From: Sphingobium soli
Lineage (GTDB): Bacteria > Pseudomonadota > Alphaproteobacteria > Sphingomonadales > Sphingomonadaceae
Direction of reading: 5' to 3'
DNA length: 64,000 nucleotides
Assembly: GCF_020782245.1 (NCBI RefSeq)
Contig: NZ_JAJGNP010000010.1
Span: 62,001-126,000 of the forward strand
In this document: positions 40,957-51,088 of the stretch, one piece after another
How positions within the stretch are numbered: the stretch's first letter is position 1
Layout: the number at the start of each line of letters is the position of its first letter
Made by a program: the position numbers and the translations under genes
Notes under the pieces: model-generated
What the model saw: the letters and a program-made list of their open reading frames with translations, nothing else
The model's database searches: none
What the model was told of the DNA's origin: nothing

Positions 40957-43704
40957 GTGATTGACCCCGCCTCCCTGCCAGCGCTCCACGCCAGCCATGG
41001 CGGCATCTGGCTTCGTGAAGAGGGCCGCACGATGGGCCTGGCAAAGGGGCAGGCCATCGCTCGCGCGGCCGAAACGCCGGTGCTGTTGCTCAACGCGCCC
41101 CTGACCGGCCAGCGCCTTGGCTATCCCGAACTCAACGGCCTCGATCTGCTGGAGCTATGGGCCTTTCTCCATCCCGCCCGCTTTCTGGTGCCCACGCCCA
41201 AGGGGCTGGCGGCAGCGCTGGGACTGCCAGCGCCGCCGCAGGAGGGCGACATTCCCGCCTTGCTGCAACAGGCCGCGACGCTGTTGCTGGACCGTCTGGA
41301 CGCGCCGGACTGGCTGGAGCGAGAGGGCGGCTGGACCGCGGCGCAGGCGCTGCACCGTTTGCGCTGGCCCTGGTCACCGCTGGTCGCGCCGCGCATCCCG
41401 CGCCCCAAGGACGCTGAACGCTGGCTTTTTTCCAAATTGCCGGAGTGGGAGGAGGCGCAGCCTCGCCCTGCCCCGCGCACCATCAGCCTGAACGAGGATC
41501 AGGTGCTCGCCCGGCTCGACGCGCTGACGGGCGCTGGGGCCGAGCCGCGCCCGGGCCAGCGCGCCTATGCCGCCGCCGCCGGCGATGCCTTCACCCCCAA
41601 ACGCCATCGCGACCAGCCCAATATGCTGCTGGCCGAAGCGGGCACGGGCATCGGCAAGACTTTGGGCTATCTGGCGCCAGCCTCCCTCTGGGCCAGCGAA
41701 GCGCAGGGGACGGTATGGGTATCGACCTATACCAAGGCGCTGCAACGCCAGCTCGATCGCGAATCCCTGCGTTTGTTTCCCGACCCGGCGCTCGCGGCAA
41801 GGCGGGTGGTCGTGCGCAAGGGGCGTGAAAATTATCTCTGCCTCCTCAATCTGGAGGATGCGTTGCAGGGCGGCTTTTCCGGGCGCGCCGCGATCCTGGC
41901 GCAACTGGTCGCGCGCTGGGCGGCTTTTACCAAGGATGGCGACATGGTGGGTGGCGACCTGCCCGGCTGGCTGCCGACGCTGTTCCGCCGCAATGGCTCC
42001 ACCGCGCTCACCGACCGGCGCGGCGAGTGCATCTATGCCGGCTGCCCCCATTATCGCAAATGCTTCATCGAACGATCAGCCCGGGCGAGCGCGGACGCCG
42101 ACATCGTCATCGCCAATCATGCGCTGGTCATGATCAACGCCGCGCGCGGGCGCGAAACGGGACAGCGGCCCCAGCGCATCATCTTCGACGAAGGTCATCA
42201 TCTGTTCGACGCAGCCGATTCGACCTTTTCCGTTGCCCTTTCCGGGCAGGAAGCGATCGAGTTGCGCCGCTGGATCATGGGGCCGGAGGGCGGATCGCGC
42301 GGCCGCAGGCGGGGCCTTGCCGCGCGTCTGTCAGATCTGGCCAGCTATGATGAGGAAGGTGGCCAGGCCATCCGCGCCGCGATCGATGCAGCGCAGGCGC
42401 TGCCGGCCGACGACTGGTTGAAACGCGTCGTGGCGGGCGAGCCGTTCGGCCCGCTGGAGGCGCTGCTCGCGGCGGTGCGCGGCACCGTATACACCCGCGC
42501 CGCCGATGCGGGCGAAGCGGATGCGGGCTACGGGCTGGAAACCGAACTGGCCGAACCCGACGGGGCATTGGTGGAAGCGGCGCAGGAGGCCGCGCTTGCG
42601 CTCGATGCGCTCATCAAGCCGCTGGTGCGCCTGGCCCGCCGGCTGGAAGCGGTGATCGAGGATGCGCCCGACTGGCTGGATGGCGCGGCGCGGGCGCGGG
42701 TCGAAGGCGCGATCGCATCGCTGGGCTGGCGCCGGGATCTGATCGCGGCCTGGCTGGCGCTGCTGGCGCGGATCGGCGGCCCGGCCGATCCCGACTTTGT
42801 CGACTGGATGACCGTCGATCGGGTCGAAGGGCGCGAATATGATATCGGCATCCACCGCCATTGGCTGGACCCGACCCGTCCGCTGGCCGAAACCGTGCTG
42901 AAGCCCGCACAGGGCGTGCTCATCACCTCGGCCACGCTCAAGGGTGGGGGCGAATGGGACAATGCCGAAGCGCGCGCTGGCGCGATCCATCTGCCCCATG
43001 GCGCCCAACGGTTCGAAGCAAGCAGCCCGTTCGACTATCCGGATCGCGCCGAAGTGCTGATCGTGACCGACATCAAGCGAGGTGACATCGCCGCGCTGTC
43101 GGGCGCCTATGGCCGTTTGATCGAGGCGGCCGGCGGCGGGACGCTGGGCCTGTTCACCGCCATCCGTCGGCTGCGCGCGGTCCATGCCCGCATCGCCGAT
43201 CGACTCGCACGCGCGGGCCTGCCGCTTTATGCCCAGCATGTCGATCCGATGGACACAGGGACACTGGTCGATATTTTCCGCGACGATCCGCGCGCGTCCC
43301 TGCTGGGCACCGACGCGCTGCGCGACGGGGTCGATGTGCCCGGCCATTCGTTGCGACTGGTGGTGATGGAGGGCGTGCCATGGTCCAAGCCCACGGTGCT
43401 GCATGCCGCGCGCCGATTGGCCGGCGGGGGTAGCGCCTATGACGACCGGCTGATCCGGGCGCGGCTGGCGCAGGCCTTTGGTCGCCTGATCCGCCGGGCC
43501 GAGGATCGGGGCAGCTTCGTCATCCTGTCCGCCGCCATGCCCAGCCGCCTGCTCTCCGCCTTTCCGCCCGGAACGCCGGTGCGTCGGCTGACGCTGGATG
43601 AAGCGATCATCGCCGTCAGTCGATCCGCCCGGAGCGAAAGCCTTGGCGAACGCGCCGCCATCGGGCATCAGGGGCACGAATCCGGCTTGCCCCGACAGGA
43701 GTGA
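40957..43704 (+). CDS. DinG/XPD-like ATP-dependent DNA helicase
   Basis: A 915-residue superfamily 2 helicase. Walker A is AEAGTGIGKTLGYL (about 225-238), the DEAH box is IIFDEGHHLFDAA, and the C-terminal half has LITSATLKGGGEWDN, GTDALRDGVDVPGHSLRLVV and QAFGRLIRRAEDRGSFVIL. Four cysteines between motifs Ia and II (YLCLL, GECIYAGCPHYRKCF) fit the 4Fe-4S cluster of the XPD/DinG family. The N-terminal 200 residues are an extra domain typical of alphaproteobacterial members. GTG start; no LexA-type box is visible. The stop is followed by the SixA-like gene. Confidence 0.9.
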   Translation: MIDPASLPALHASHGGIWLREEGRTMGLAKGQAIARAAETPVLLLNAPLTGQRLGYPELNGLDLLELWAFLHPARFLVPTPKGLAAALGLPAPPQEGDIPALLQQAATLLLDRLDAPDWLEREGGWTAAQALHRLRWPWSPLVAPRIPRPKDAERWLFSKLPEWEEAQPRPAPRTISLNEDQVLARLDALTGAGAEPRPGQRAYAAAAGDAFTPKRHRDQPNMLLAEAGTGIGKTLGYLAPASLWASEAQGTVWVSTYTKALQRQLDRESLRLFPDPALAARRVVVRKGRENYLCLLNLEDALQGGFSGRAAILAQLVARWAAFTKDGDMVGGDLPGWLPTLFRRNGSTALTDRRGECIYAGCPHYRKCFIERSARASADADIVIANHALVMINAARGRETGQRPQRIIFDEGHHLFDAADSTFSVALSGQEAIELRRWIMGPEGGSRGRRRGLAARLSDLASYDEEGGQAIRAAIDAAQALPADDWLKRVVAGEPFGPLEALLAAVRGTVYTRAADAGEADAGYGLETELAEPDGALVEAAQEAALALDALIKPLVRLARRLEAVIEDAPDWLDGAARARVEGAIASLGWRRDLIAAWLALLARIGGPADPDFVDWMTVDRVEGREYDIGIHRHWLDPTRPLAETVLKPAQGVLITSATLKGGGEWDNAEARAGAIHLPHGAQRFEASSPFDYPDRAEVLIVTDIKRGDIAALSGAYGRLIEAAGGGTLGLFTAIRRLRAVHARIADRLARAGLPLYAQHVDPMDTGTLVDIFRDDPRASLLGTDALRDGVDVPGHSLRLVVMEGVPWSKPTVLHAARRLAGGGSAYDDRLIRARLAQAFGRLIRRAEDRGSFVILSAAMPSRLLSAFPPGTPVRRLTLDEAIIAVSRSARSESLGERAAIGHQGHESGLPRQE

Positions 43705-43706
43705 CA

Positions 43707-44249
43707 ATGAAGCGGCTGACCCTGTTGCGCCACGCGAAGTCCGATTGGGACGATCCGGTGGCGCGCGATTTCGATCGCCCGCTCAACCAGCGCGGTGAAA
43801 AGGCCGCGCGGCTAATGGGAAAGTTCGCCGCGCGCCAGGGGATGCGTTTCGACCAGCTGGTGGCCTCCCCTGCCGAGCGTGTGGTGCAGACGCTGGACGC
43901 CTTTTTCACCGGCTATGGCGAAACGCTGGAGGCCCGCTGGGACCGGCGCATCTACCTCGCCTCGTCCGCGACGCTGTTCGACGTGGTGCGCGACCTGCCC
44001 GAAACGGCGGAAGCAGCGCTCATGTCAGGTCACAATCCCGGCTTTGAGGAACTGATCCTGGATCTGGTGCCCGACGACGGCAAAAGCGCCCTGCGCGACG
44101 ATGTGGAAGTCAAATTCCCCACCGCCAGCCTGGCCGTCATGGACTTGGCGATCGAGCACTGGGCCGATGCGCGGCCCGGCGTCGCCACGCTCAAAAGCTT
44201 TACGCGGCCGCGCGACCTTGATCCTGCGCTCGGGCCGGAAACGCGCTGA
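43707..44249 (+). CDS. SixA-like histidine phosphatase
   Basis: A 180-residue phosphatase of the histidine phosphatase superfamily. The catalytic RHG-type motif is LTLLRHAKSDWDDP, DRPLNQRGEKAA provides the second part, and the second catalytic His is in ALMSGHNPGFEEL. SixA of E. coli dephosphorylates phosphohistidine, but targets in alphaproteobacteria are not known. ATG 43707 has AGGAG five bases upstream; a GTG at 43701 overlapping the helicase stop is the weaker option. Confidence 0.88.
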   Translation: MKRLTLLRHAKSDWDDPVARDFDRPLNQRGEKAARLMGKFAARQGMRFDQLVASPAERVVQTLDAFFTGYGETLEARWDRRIYLASSATLFDVVRDLPETAEAALMSGHNPGFEELILDLVPDDGKSALRDDVEVKFPTASLAVMDLAIEHWADARPGVATLKSFTRPRDLDPALGPETR

Positions 44250-44266
44250 CGCGGCGCGCCGGTCGG

Positions 44267-44605
44267 TCAGACGCCGAGCGCCCGCGCCAACATGGCGCGC
44301 ACCGTTTCCAATTGGCTGAGCAGGGTTTCGGGCGCGGCGTCAACCGGCGCAGGCGGCATGCTGCCCGCGCCCTCGCTCAACGCCTTCTGCGCCCCCTTTA
44401 CCGTGAAGCCCTCGACGCTCAGCAGATGATGGATCCGCCGCGCCAGCAGCACGTCGTCGGGCCGGTAATAGCGGCGGTTGCCGGCGCGTTGCAGGGGCCG
44501 CAAGGCCGGAAAGCGCGTTTCCCAATAGCGCAGGATATGCTGGGGCACATCGAGTTCAGCGGATAATTCGCTGATCGTCAGAAATGCCCCCTCCGCCTTT
44601 TTCAT
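44267..44605 (-). CDS. MerR family transcriptional regulator
   Basis: A 112-residue regulator with an N-terminal winged helix (FLTISELSAELDVPQHILRYWETRFPALRPLQRAGNRRYYRPDDV). The short C-terminal part has no effector cysteines. The order plsX-fabH-ihfA-merR is conserved in alphaproteobacteria, and this gene closes that cluster. It may act on the cluster or elsewhere; nothing in the sequence tells which. Confidence 0.9.
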   Translation of the reverse strand: MKKAEGAFLTISELSAELDVPQHILRYWETRFPALRPLQRAGNRRYYRPDDVLLARRIHHLLSVEGFTVKGAQKALSEGAGSMPPAPVDAAPETLLSQLETVRAMLARALGV

Positions 44606-44700
44606 GACTTCAATGTTGCACCCGCCCCCACTAGGGCGTCAACCGCAACCGACGGCGTCCGACAGGAAAAAGCGGCGGATAATCCTGCGCTTTGCGCTTG

Positions 44701-44991
44701 TCAGGCGACGCGATCGCGCATGGTCTGGCTGGCGCGGAATGTCAGCACCCGGCGCGGCTCGATCGGCACTTCCACGCCGGTCTTTGGATTGCGCCCCATG
44801 CGCTGGGTCTTGTCGCGCAGGACGAAGGTGCCGAAGCTGGAGATTTTCACATTCTCGCCGCGCTCCAGCGCGTCCGACATATGATCCAGAATGGATTCGA
44901 CCAGCGCCGCCGCTTCCGCGCGCGACAATCCGACATGACGGTTGAGGCTTTCCGCCAAGTCCGCCCGCGTCAAAGTGCTCATTTCGCCCAT
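44701..44991 (-). CDS. ihfA: Integration host factor subunit alpha
   Basis: A 96-residue nucleoid protein of the HU/IHF family that bends DNA as an alpha-beta dimer. [30 protein letters not shown] is the dimerisation half, [24 protein letters not shown] the beta-arm half. The ATG at 44991 is preceded by GAGAGGGG with good spacing; an ATG three codons later is possible. It follows fabH by 94 bases. Confidence 0.95.
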   Translation of the reverse strand: MGEMSTLTRADLAESLNRHVGLSRAEAAALVESILDHMSDALERGENVKISSFGTFVLRDKTQRMGRNPKTGVEVPIEPRRVLTFRASQTMRDRVA

Positions 44992-45085
44992 ATTGGTCCC
45001 CTCTCGACCGATTGCGTCAGTCACCCCCCGATGACCAAAGGCAAATTTGACCGATTCCTGCTGATTCGGCAAGCAGCACCAATGA

Positions 45086-46066
45086 TCATAGACGTAAGAC
45101 GCAGGCACCCCAGGTAAAGCCGCCGCCCATGGCTTCCAGCACGACGAGGTCGCCGGCTTTGATCCGCCCGTCGCGCATTGCAAGGTCGAGCGCCAGCGGA
45201 ACCGACGCAGCCGACGTATTGGCGTGCCGGTCGACCGTCACGATCACACGCTCGGCAGGCAGCTTGAGCTTGCGCGCGGTCGCATCGAGAATGCGGGCAT
45301 TGGCCTGATGCGGCACCAGCCAGTCGATGTCGCGCGCGTCCAGGCCAGCCAGGCTCATGACTTCGTTCAAGACCGAGGCCAAATTGACCACGGCATGGCG
45401 GAACACTTCCTGCCCCTTCATGCGCAGCTTGCCCACAGTGCCGGTGGTCGAAGGGCCGCCATCGACATAGAGAAGCTGATTGTGCCGACCATCGGCATGG
45501 AGTTTCGACGCCAGGATGCCCCGTGCGGAGCGGGGGTCGGTGGCCGCGCTTTCCTCCGCGCCCAGCACGATCGCGCCCGCGCCGTCGCCGAACAGGACGC
45601 AGGTCGTGCGATCTTCCCAATCGAGGATGCGGCTGAAGGTTTCCGACCCGATCACCAGCGCATGCTGCGCCGCGCCCGACTGGATCATGCTGTCCGCCAC
45701 GGTCACGGCATAGAGAAAGCCCGAACATACTGCTGCGACGTCGAACGCGACACAATCGTCGATGCCGAGCGCCGCCTGCACCTTGGTTGCGCTAGCGGGG
45801 AAGGTCTGGTCGGGCGTCGCCGTCGCCAGGATGATGAGGTCGATGTCCTGCGCGGTCAGGCCAGCCGCTTCCAGCGCAGCCTTGGCGGCATCGGTCGCCA
45901 GCGTGGCTGTGGTTTCCCCTTCACCCGCGATATGGCGCATGCGGATGCCGGTGCGCTCGACGATCCATTCATCGCTGGTGTCGACCGTCTCTGTCAGTTC
46001 GGCATTGGTGACGACGCGCTTGGGCAGGGCGGAGCCTGTCCCCAGGAGAATAGAACGGCGGATCAC
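45086..46066 (-). CDS. fabH: 3-oxoacyl-ACP synthase III (FabH)
   Basis: A 326-residue ketoacyl synthase that begins fatty-acid chains from acetyl-CoA and malonyl-ACP. The active Cys lies in [14 protein letters not shown], the His in [15 protein letters not shown] and the Asn in [19 protein letters not shown] start at 46066 overlaps the plsX stop (GTGA). It is part of rpmF-plsX-fabH-ihfA-merR. Confidence 0.96.
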   Translation of the reverse strand: MIRRSILLGTGSALPKRVVTNAELTETVDTSDEWIVERTGIRMRHIAGEGETTATLATDAAKAALEAAGLTAQDIDLIILATATPDQTFPASATKVQAALGIDDCVAFDVAAVCSGFLYAVTVADSMIQSGAAQHALVIGSETFSRILDWEDRTTCVLFGDGAGAIVLGAEESAATDPRSARGILASKLHADGRHNQLLYVDGGPSTTGTVGKLRMKGQEVFRHAVVNLASVLNEVMSLAGLDARDIDWLVPHQANARILDATARKLKLPAERVIVTVDRHANTSAASVPLALDLAMRDGRIKAGDLVVLEAMGGGFTWGACVLRL

Positions 46067-47121
46067 TTGACGGGCTGCTCCAGCTTCGATGCGACGGCGC
46101 CCAGCCCCTCGACGCCCGCCATGTCGGCGGCGATGCGGCGGGTAATATCCTCTTCCAGCAACCGCGCGGCGACATGGACGGCATTGGCTACGCCCTTTTC
46201 GTCCGCGCCGCCATGGCTTTTCACCACGACGCCGTTGAGGCCCAGGAACACCGCGCCATTATGGTTATTCGGGTCCAGATGATGTTTGAGCATATACATG
46301 GCCGGCTTCGAAATGAGGAAGCCGATCTTGGACCGGATGGAGCTGGTGAAGGCCTTGCGCAGGACGTCGGTGACGAAGCGGGCCGTGCCCTCCGCCGTCT
46401 TGAGCGCGACATTGCCGGAAAATCCGTCGCACACGATGACGTCGCTGTCCCCGCGCGCGATCTTGTCGCCTTCGGTGAAGCCGTCGAACTGGAGCGACAG
46501 GTCATTGGCGGCGCGCAGAATGGCCGCGGCATCACGAATTTCGTCCGTGCCCTTCAATTCTTCGGTGCCGATGTTGAGCAGGCGCACGCGCGGCCGGTCA
46601 AGATCGAAGGCAATGCGGGCATAGGCCGCGCCCATCACCGCGAACTGGACGAGGTTGCGCGCGTCACATTCGGTGTTCGCGCCCAGATCCAGCATGATGG
46701 CGTCATTGTCGCCCAGCGTCGGCAACATGGCGGCCAGGGCCGGCCGATCCACGCCGGGCATGGTGCGCAGCGCCAGCTTCGCCATAGCCATCAGCGCGCC
46801 GGTATTGCCGGCGGATACCGCAGCGCCGGCATCACCCGCCTTCACCGCGGCGATCGCCATCGCCATGGAGCTGCTCTTCTTGCGAATAGCGACGCTTGGC
46901 TTGTCCGAACCGTCGACCACGCTGTCGCTATGAACGACATCGGACGCCGCCCGCAAATTGGGGTGACGGTCAAGCGCGGCCTTGATCCGCACTTCGTCGC
47001 CGAACAGGGTGAACCGCAGGCCTTCGTGCCGATGGCGGGCCAAGGCGGCACCGGCCATCATCACACGCACGCCTTCGTCCCCGCCCATCGCGTCGATTGC
47101 GATTCGCGGTTGTCTGGACAC
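46063..47121 (-). CDS. plsX: Phosphate acyltransferase PlsX
   Basis: A 352-residue enzyme making acyl-phosphate from acyl-ACP for phospholipid synthesis. The N-terminus [13 protein letters not shown] and the blocks [47 protein letters not shown] and [16 protein letters not shown] are characteristic. It lies between rpmF and fabH, an order shared with many bacteria, and couples to fabH by a GTGA overlap. Confidence 0.96.
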   Translation of the reverse strand: MSRQPRIAIDAMGGDEGVRVMMAGAALARHRHEGLRFTLFGDEVRIKAALDRHPNLRAASDVVHSDSVVDGSDKPSVAIRKKSSSMAMAIAAVKAGDAGAAVSAGNTGALMAMAKLALRTMPGVDRPALAAMLPTLGDNDAIMLDLGANTECDARNLVQFAVMGAAYARIAFDLDRPRVRLLNIGTEELKGTDEIRDAAAILRAANDLSLQFDGFTEGDKIARGDSDVIVCDGFSGNVALKTAEGTARFVTDVLRKAFTSSIRSKIGFLISKPAMYMLKHHLDPNNHNGAVFLGLNGVVVKSHGGADEKGVANAVHVAARLLEEDITRRIAADMAGVEGLGAVASKLEQPVK

Positions 47122-47156
47122 TGTCAGGTCACCCCTTTGCGGAGTAGAGAATGGGC

Positions 47157-47336
47157 TCAGGCCCCGACGGCGACGACTTCGCGGCCGTTATAGTGCCCGC
47201 AGGCGTCGCACAGATTGTGCGGGCGCTTGAGTTCACCGCAGTTGGAGCATTCCTGATAGGCCTCGACGCGCAGCGCGTCGTGGCTGCGGCGCATGCCGCG
47301 ACGGGAGGGAGAAGTTTTCCGCTTGGGGACAGCCAT
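47157..47336 (-). CDS. rpmF: 50S ribosomal protein L32
   Basis: A 59-residue ribosomal protein. The N-terminus [20 protein letters not shown] is diagnostic, followed by a zinc ribbon with [24 protein letters not shown] precedes the ATG. It is the first gene of the cluster with plsX 35 bases downstream. Confidence 0.97.
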   Translation of the reverse strand: MAVPKRKTSPSRRGMRRSHDALRVEAYQECSNCGELKRPHNLCDACGHYNGREVVAVGA

Positions 47337-47555
47337 GTCGGCACCTTGTTCCGTATAATGATCTGGTTGTGCGACTGGCCGGTTTCCGATGGGATGCCGA
47401 CGCCAACGGCGCCGCAGACCCATGCGGCCCGGGTGATCGCGAAGCCATGCGCCTATAGCGCTTTTTGCCGTCCACGCAACCCCTTCCTTCCTTTGCGCTT
47501 GCCCACCCGGCCCCGCGCGATAGGGTGCGCACGTCGAGATACAGGGGAATGCCGG

Positions 47556-47987
47556 ATGCTGCTGCCGATCACGTTGACCTTTGCCGCCGCCTGCGCGCTG
47601 CTCAATCTGTGGCTGGCGATTCGCTGTGCGCGGTTTCGCATTTCGGACAAGATCATGCATGGCGATGCCGGTCATGCGCTGCTCGCCAAACGGATGCGCG
47701 CCCACGCCAATTTCATCGAATATACGCCGATCATCCTCATCCTGTTCGCGCTGATCGAACTGGCGGCCGGGCCTTCGCTGTGGCTGTGGATCGGGGCGCT
47801 GGCCTATATCCTGGCGCGCGTCGCCCATGCCATCGGAATGGATGCGGACAAACCGACCCTGTGGCGTGCGGGCGGGGCGCTCGTCACCTGGGGCGTCATG
47901 GTGCTGCTTGCAGGCGCCGCGCTTGCCCTGGCCTATCACCAGACGCGCGAAATGCCGGTGCCGCCAGCCTTGGCGGCGCAGGCCTAG
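47556..47987 (+). CDS. MAPEG family membrane protein
   Basis: A 143-residue four-helix inner-membrane protein. [27 protein letters not shown] and [14 protein letters not shown] form the MAPEG signature. Bacterial members are often linked to glutathione or lipid peroxide metabolism, without direct proof here. The ATG at 47556 starts at a good hydrophobic N-terminus ([22 protein letters not shown]). It is divergent from rpmF across 219 bases with no further gene, and its stop nearly touches the convergent MBL gene. Confidence 0.87.
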   Translation: MLLPITLTFAAACALLNLWLAIRCARFRISDKIMHGDAGHALLAKRMRAHANFIEYTPIILILFALIELAAGPSLWLWIGALAYILARVAHAIGMDADKPTLWRAGGALVTWGVMVLLAGAALALAYHQTREMPVPPALAAQA

Positions 47988-47988
47988 A

Positions 47989-48648
47989 TCAGCGCGCCAG
48001 CACCGAATCGGCCACGAACGGATTGGTGCGGCGTTCATGGGCGAAATTGCTCATCGGCCCATGTCCGGGCACGAAGGCGGTTTCTCCGCCCAGCGGCCAC
48101 AGCTTTCCCGTGATGGCGTCGATCAGCTGCTGGTGGTTGCCGCGCGGGAAATCGGTGCGGCCGATCGCACCCTGAAACAGCACGTCGCCCACGATCGCCA
48201 GCTTGCTGGGCGCATGGTGGAACACGACATGGCCGGGCGTGTGGCCAGGGCAATGATAGACATCCAGCGTCAGATGGCCAACCGTCACCTGGTCGCCATC
48301 CGCCAGCCAGCGGTCTGGTTCGAAACTTTCCCCCGGCACATTCCAACGCTCGCCATCCTGTGCCAACCGCTCGATCCAGAACCGGTCCTCCTCATGCGGC
48401 CCCTCGATCGGGACGCCCAGGTCGCGCGCCAGAACGCCCGCCTGCCCGCAATGGTCGATATGCCCGTGGGTGATCAACAGCTTCTCGATGGTCACGCCAT
48501 GTTGCTGCGCTGCTTTCTTGAGCATGGGCAGGTCGCCGCCCGGATCGACGAATGCACCCCGCATCGTCTCCGTGCACCAGAACAACGTGCAATTCTGCTG
48601 CAACGGGGTGACGGGGATCAGGGCGGCTTTGAGCGGCGGGTTGGTCAT
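47989..48648 (-). CDS. MBL-fold metallohydrolase (YcbL/glyoxalase II-like)
   Basis: A 219-residue metallo-beta-lactamase-fold enzyme. Metal ligands are in [15 protein letters not shown] (HxHxDH), [29 protein letters not shown] and VPGHGPMS. The N-terminus [16 protein letters not shown] is typical of the short YcbL-type thioesterases. ATG 48648 gives this start; upstream frame overlaps the Rrf2 gene. Substrate is unknown. Confidence 0.88.
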   Translation of the reverse strand: MTNPPLKAALIPVTPLQQNCTLFWCTETMRGAFVDPGGDLPMLKKAAQQHGVTIEKLLITHGHIDHCGQAGVLARDLGVPIEGPHEEDRFWIERLAQDGERWNVPGESFEPDRWLADGDQVTVGHLTLDVYHCPGHTPGHVVFHHAPSKLAIVGDVLFQGAIGRTDFPRGNHQQLIDAITGKLWPLGGETAFVPGHGPMSNFAHERRTNPFVADSVLAR

Positions 48649-48686
48649 GCCCCCGATGTGGCGAAACCGCACGCGCCGCGCAAGGG

Positions 48687-49112
48687 TCAGTCCTCCGCCG
48701 CCAGCGGGATCGGCTCGGCCAGGCTGATGCCGTCCAGCACCTTGGCCGTCTCGTCGCGCACGCGCAGCATGATGCGATGCAGCCGGCACTCGCTTTCGGG
48801 CAGGCAGTTGGTGCAGCTTTCATGCGCGAAGCGGCTGGCGCAGGGCGTCAGAGCCAGCGATCCGCGGGTCAGCCGGACGATATCGCCATAGCTCACATCG
48901 ACTGGTGCCAGCGCCAGCCAATAGCCGCCGTCCCGGCCGCGCTGCGTCGCCACCAGCCCTTCGCGCGACAATTCGGACAGGATCACGGTCAGGAACTTGG
49001 CCGGAATATTCTGCCGCGTGGCAATCTCGTTCAACGGCACAGGGCCTTGGCGGTAACGGTCGGCAAGATGCTGGAGAGCGCGAATGGCATAACGGGTCTT
49101 CTGGGACAGCAT
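48687..49112 (-). CDS. Rrf2 family transcriptional regulator
   Basis: A 141-residue winged-helix regulator. MLSQKTRYAIRALQHLADRY and IATRQNIPAKFLTVILSELSREGLVATQRGRDGGYWLA are the Rrf2 DNA-binding part. Four cysteines lie in CASRFAHESCTNCLPESEC, so an iron-sulfur cluster is possible, as in IscR, RirA or NsrR. It is transcribed toward the MBL-fold gene (38 bases) and may control it. Confidence 0.9.
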   Translation of the reverse strand: MLSQKTRYAIRALQHLADRYRQGPVPLNEIATRQNIPAKFLTVILSELSREGLVATQRGRDGGYWLALAPVDVSYGDIVRLTRGSLALTPCASRFAHESCTNCLPESECRLHRIMLRVRDETAKVLDGISLAEPIPLAAED

Positions 49113-49151
49113 GATCCCGTTATTCGCCCGCGCCCGCCATTTGACAAGCGC

Positions 49152-50204
49152 TTAGGGCGCGGCCGTCATCGCCGCGCGCGCCTGCCCTGGAAAGTCGGTG
49201 AAAAAGCCATCGACCCCGGCTGCGACGATCGCGCGGACATAGCCGGCAAAGTCACCGCGCCCTTCGGGATCATCGCCGCGCTGATATTGGGTGGGCAGGA
49301 AGGGATTTTCCATTCGCAGCGTCCAGACATGCACCTGCAAGCCCGCATCATGGGCGCGGCCAACCAGCGCCGTCGCGCCTTCGGGCGCGATCACCTGCGC
49401 GGCGGACGGGCCGATGCCATCGGCATAGGTCGCGATCTCCGCCAACCCCTGGACCGTCAGCATGTCGTCACAGCTGGTGCCCGGCATATCGGCTGGCCCG
49501 CCCTGCGCATCCACCAACTGGATGAGGCGCAGCCGGGTGGCGGCGCGCAGCGCCTTCAGATTGCCGACCTCGAACGACTGGATGAAGACCGGATCGGCCT
49601 GCGTCATATAGCCGTAGCGGCTGAGCAGATCGAGCAAGGGTGCCTGGTGGGGCAGGCCGATGCCCGCGAAATAGCTGGGGTGCTTGGTTTCGGGATAAAG
49701 GCCGATCCGCCGGCCGGTCTCCGCTTCCTTGGCGCGCACCAGCTTCAATATCTCCTCGAATGTCGGGATCTGGTAGAGCGCGTCAAAGCGCTTGTTGGCC
49801 GGGCGCAGGTCGGGCAACCGTTCGCGCGCGCGCAGCGTGCGCAGTTCCGCCAAGGTGAAGTCCTCGGTGAACCAGCCCGCCATTTCGACGCCGTCAATGA
49901 CCTTGGTTGTCTTGCGATCGGCAAATTCGGGATGATTGGCGACGTCCGTCGTCCCGCCAATCTCATTTTCGTGGCGGGCGACCAGCACACCGTCCTTGGT
50001 CAGCACCAGGTCGGGTTCGATATAATCCGCACCCTGGTCGATCGCGCGCTCATAGGCGGCCAGCGTATGTTCGGGCCGTTCGCCGCTCGCGCCGCGATGC
50101 GCGATGAGGATGGGGTCCGCGCCGGGCGCAGCCCGGGCCATCGAGAGAGGGAGGAGGCTCATCAGAACAATCAGCCCTAATCGCGCCAGCCTCCGCACGC
50201 TCAT
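49152..50204 (-). CDS. glpQ: Glycerophosphodiester phosphodiesterase (periplasmic)
   Basis: A 350-residue enzyme releasing glycerol 3-phosphate from glycerophosphodiesters. A signal peptide (LGLIVLMSLLPLSMARA) marks it as periplasmic. The catalytic block is LIAHRGASGERPEHTLAAYERAIDQGADYIEPDLVLTKDG. YPETKHPSYF and VHVWTLRMENPF are also typical of GlpQ. Its product could feed the glpD/glpK pathway at 24-27 kb if imported. The ATG overlaps the stop of the ArsC-like gene (ATGA). Confidence 0.93.
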   Translation of the reverse strand: MSVRRLARLGLIVLMSLLPLSMARAAPGADPILIAHRGASGERPEHTLAAYERAIDQGADYIEPDLVLTKDGVLVARHENEIGGTTDVANHPEFADRKTTKVIDGVEMAGWFTEDFTLAELRTLRARERLPDLRPANKRFDALYQIPTFEEILKLVRAKEAETGRRIGLYPETKHPSYFAGIGLPHQAPLLDLLSRYGYMTQADPVFIQSFEVGNLKALRAATRLRLIQLVDAQGGPADMPGTSCDDMLTVQGLAEIATYADGIGPSAAQVIAPEGATALVGRAHDAGLQVHVWTLRMENPFLPTQYQRGDDPEGRGDFAGYVRAIVAAGVDGFFTDFPGQARAAMTAAP

Positions 50205-50557
50205 GCCTTCACGCCATGCAGCGCATTTTCGTAGGTCGTCGCCTTGAACCCGACGATCGTACCCTTGCCGGTGTCCAGGATCGGGCGTTTGATCATCGAG
50301 GGGTTGGCCATCATCAGCAAGATCGCCTTGTCCGCATCGATATGCGCCTTGTCGCCCGCGTCCAGCGCCTTAAAGGTCGTGCCGGAGCGGTTGAGGATGG
50401 TTTCCCAGCCATGCTCCATCACCCATTCCTCCAGGCGGTCCTTGTCGACGCCCGATACCTTGTAATCGTGAAAGCTGTAGGGGACGCGCTCATTGTCCAG
50501 CCAGTTGCGGGCCTTCTTGATGGTGTCGCAATTCTTGATGCCGTACATGGTAATCAT
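50201..50557 (-). CDS. ArsC/Spx-family protein (YffB type)
   Basis: A 118-residue thioredoxin-fold protein of the ArsC family. It has a single N-terminal cysteine in YGIKNCDTIKKARNWL and a C-terminal NPSMIKRPIL with the arginine of the ArsC fold. This pattern fits YffB-like members rather than a true arsenate reductase, and no ars genes are near. It is coupled to glpQ by ATGA and preceded by ridA by 15 bases, so ridA-arsC-glpQ probably form one unit. Confidence 0.88.
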   Translation of the reverse strand: MITMYGIKNCDTIKKARNWLDNERVPYSFHDYKVSGVDKDRLEEWVMEHGWETILNRSGTTFKALDAGDKAHIDADKAILLMMANPSMIKRPILDTGKGTIVGFKATTYENALHGVKA

Positions 50558-50572
50558 GATGCTGTGCTCCTG

Positions 50573-50953
50573 TCACCCTTTGAACGCGGTGACTTCGATC
50601 TCGATCTTCATTTCCGGCTTGACCAGCCCTGCGATAACGCAGCTTGCCGCCGGGCGGATGTCGCCGAATATGGGGCCGGCGATGTCGCCCATCACGTCCC
50701 AATAGGCGGCGTCGGTGATATAATAAGTGACGCGCACCACGTCGGCGAAGGAAAAGCCCGCTTCGTCGAGCGCCTTGCCAATGGTCTTGAATGCGTTGCG
50801 CCCCTGTTCGACCACATCGCCTGGCATCACTTTGGTATCTGGGTCCATGCCCGTCGTGCCGGCCACGAAGCACCAGTCACCTTGAACGACGGCGCGCGAA
50901 TAGCCGACCTGCGCCTCGAAGGGCGAGCCGGAGGAGATGAGCTGGCGAGGCAT
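50573..50953 (-). CDS. RidA family protein
   Basis: A 126-residue trimeric-type RidA/YjgF protein, which hydrolyses reactive enamines/imines from PLP enzymes. GYSRAVVQGDWCFVAGTTGMDPDTK and PAASCVIAGLVKPEMKIEIEVTAFKG are recognisable, although the catalytic Arg region (DIRPAASCV) differs slightly from archetypal RidA, so a related subgroup is likely. The ATG at 50953 is preceded by AGGA at seven bases. It is the first gene of the ridA-arsC-glpQ unit. Confidence 0.87.
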   Translation of the reverse strand: MPRQLISSGSPFEAQVGYSRAVVQGDWCFVAGTTGMDPDTKVMPGDVVEQGRNAFKTIGKALDEAGFSFADVVRVTYYITDAAYWDVMGDIAGPIFGDIRPAASCVIAGLVKPEMKIEIEVTAFKG

Positions 50954-51030
50954 GAAGGATTCCTGCTGCGGTGCGAAAGGATCGCAGGGCGCTTTGCCCC
51001 CTCCTCTGCGCCCTGTCCAGCGCTTTTCCC

Positions 51031-51055
51031 GGAACAGCCGCCCCGGCCGGCCGTT
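51031..51055 (+). promoter_or_regulatory. Perfect EcfG-type promoter for the acidic small protein
   Basis: GGAAC (51031-51035), 16 bases, CGTT (51052-51055): an exact match to the alphaproteobacterial EcfG consensus GGAAC-N16/17-cGTT. The predicted start codon lies about 33 bases downstream, with AGGAG just before it. Confidence 0.7.
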
Positions 51056-51088
51056 CATCAAGGCCGTATAGTTGACAGGAGACGCATC

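Noticed and set aside
47451-47466. GCGC-CTATA-GCGC-TTTTT as a terminator
   Set aside because: The stem is only four base pairs and no forward gene ends nearby.
50201-50557. Arsenate reductase
   Set aside because: The sequence fits YffB/Spx-like members and there are no ars genes nearby.
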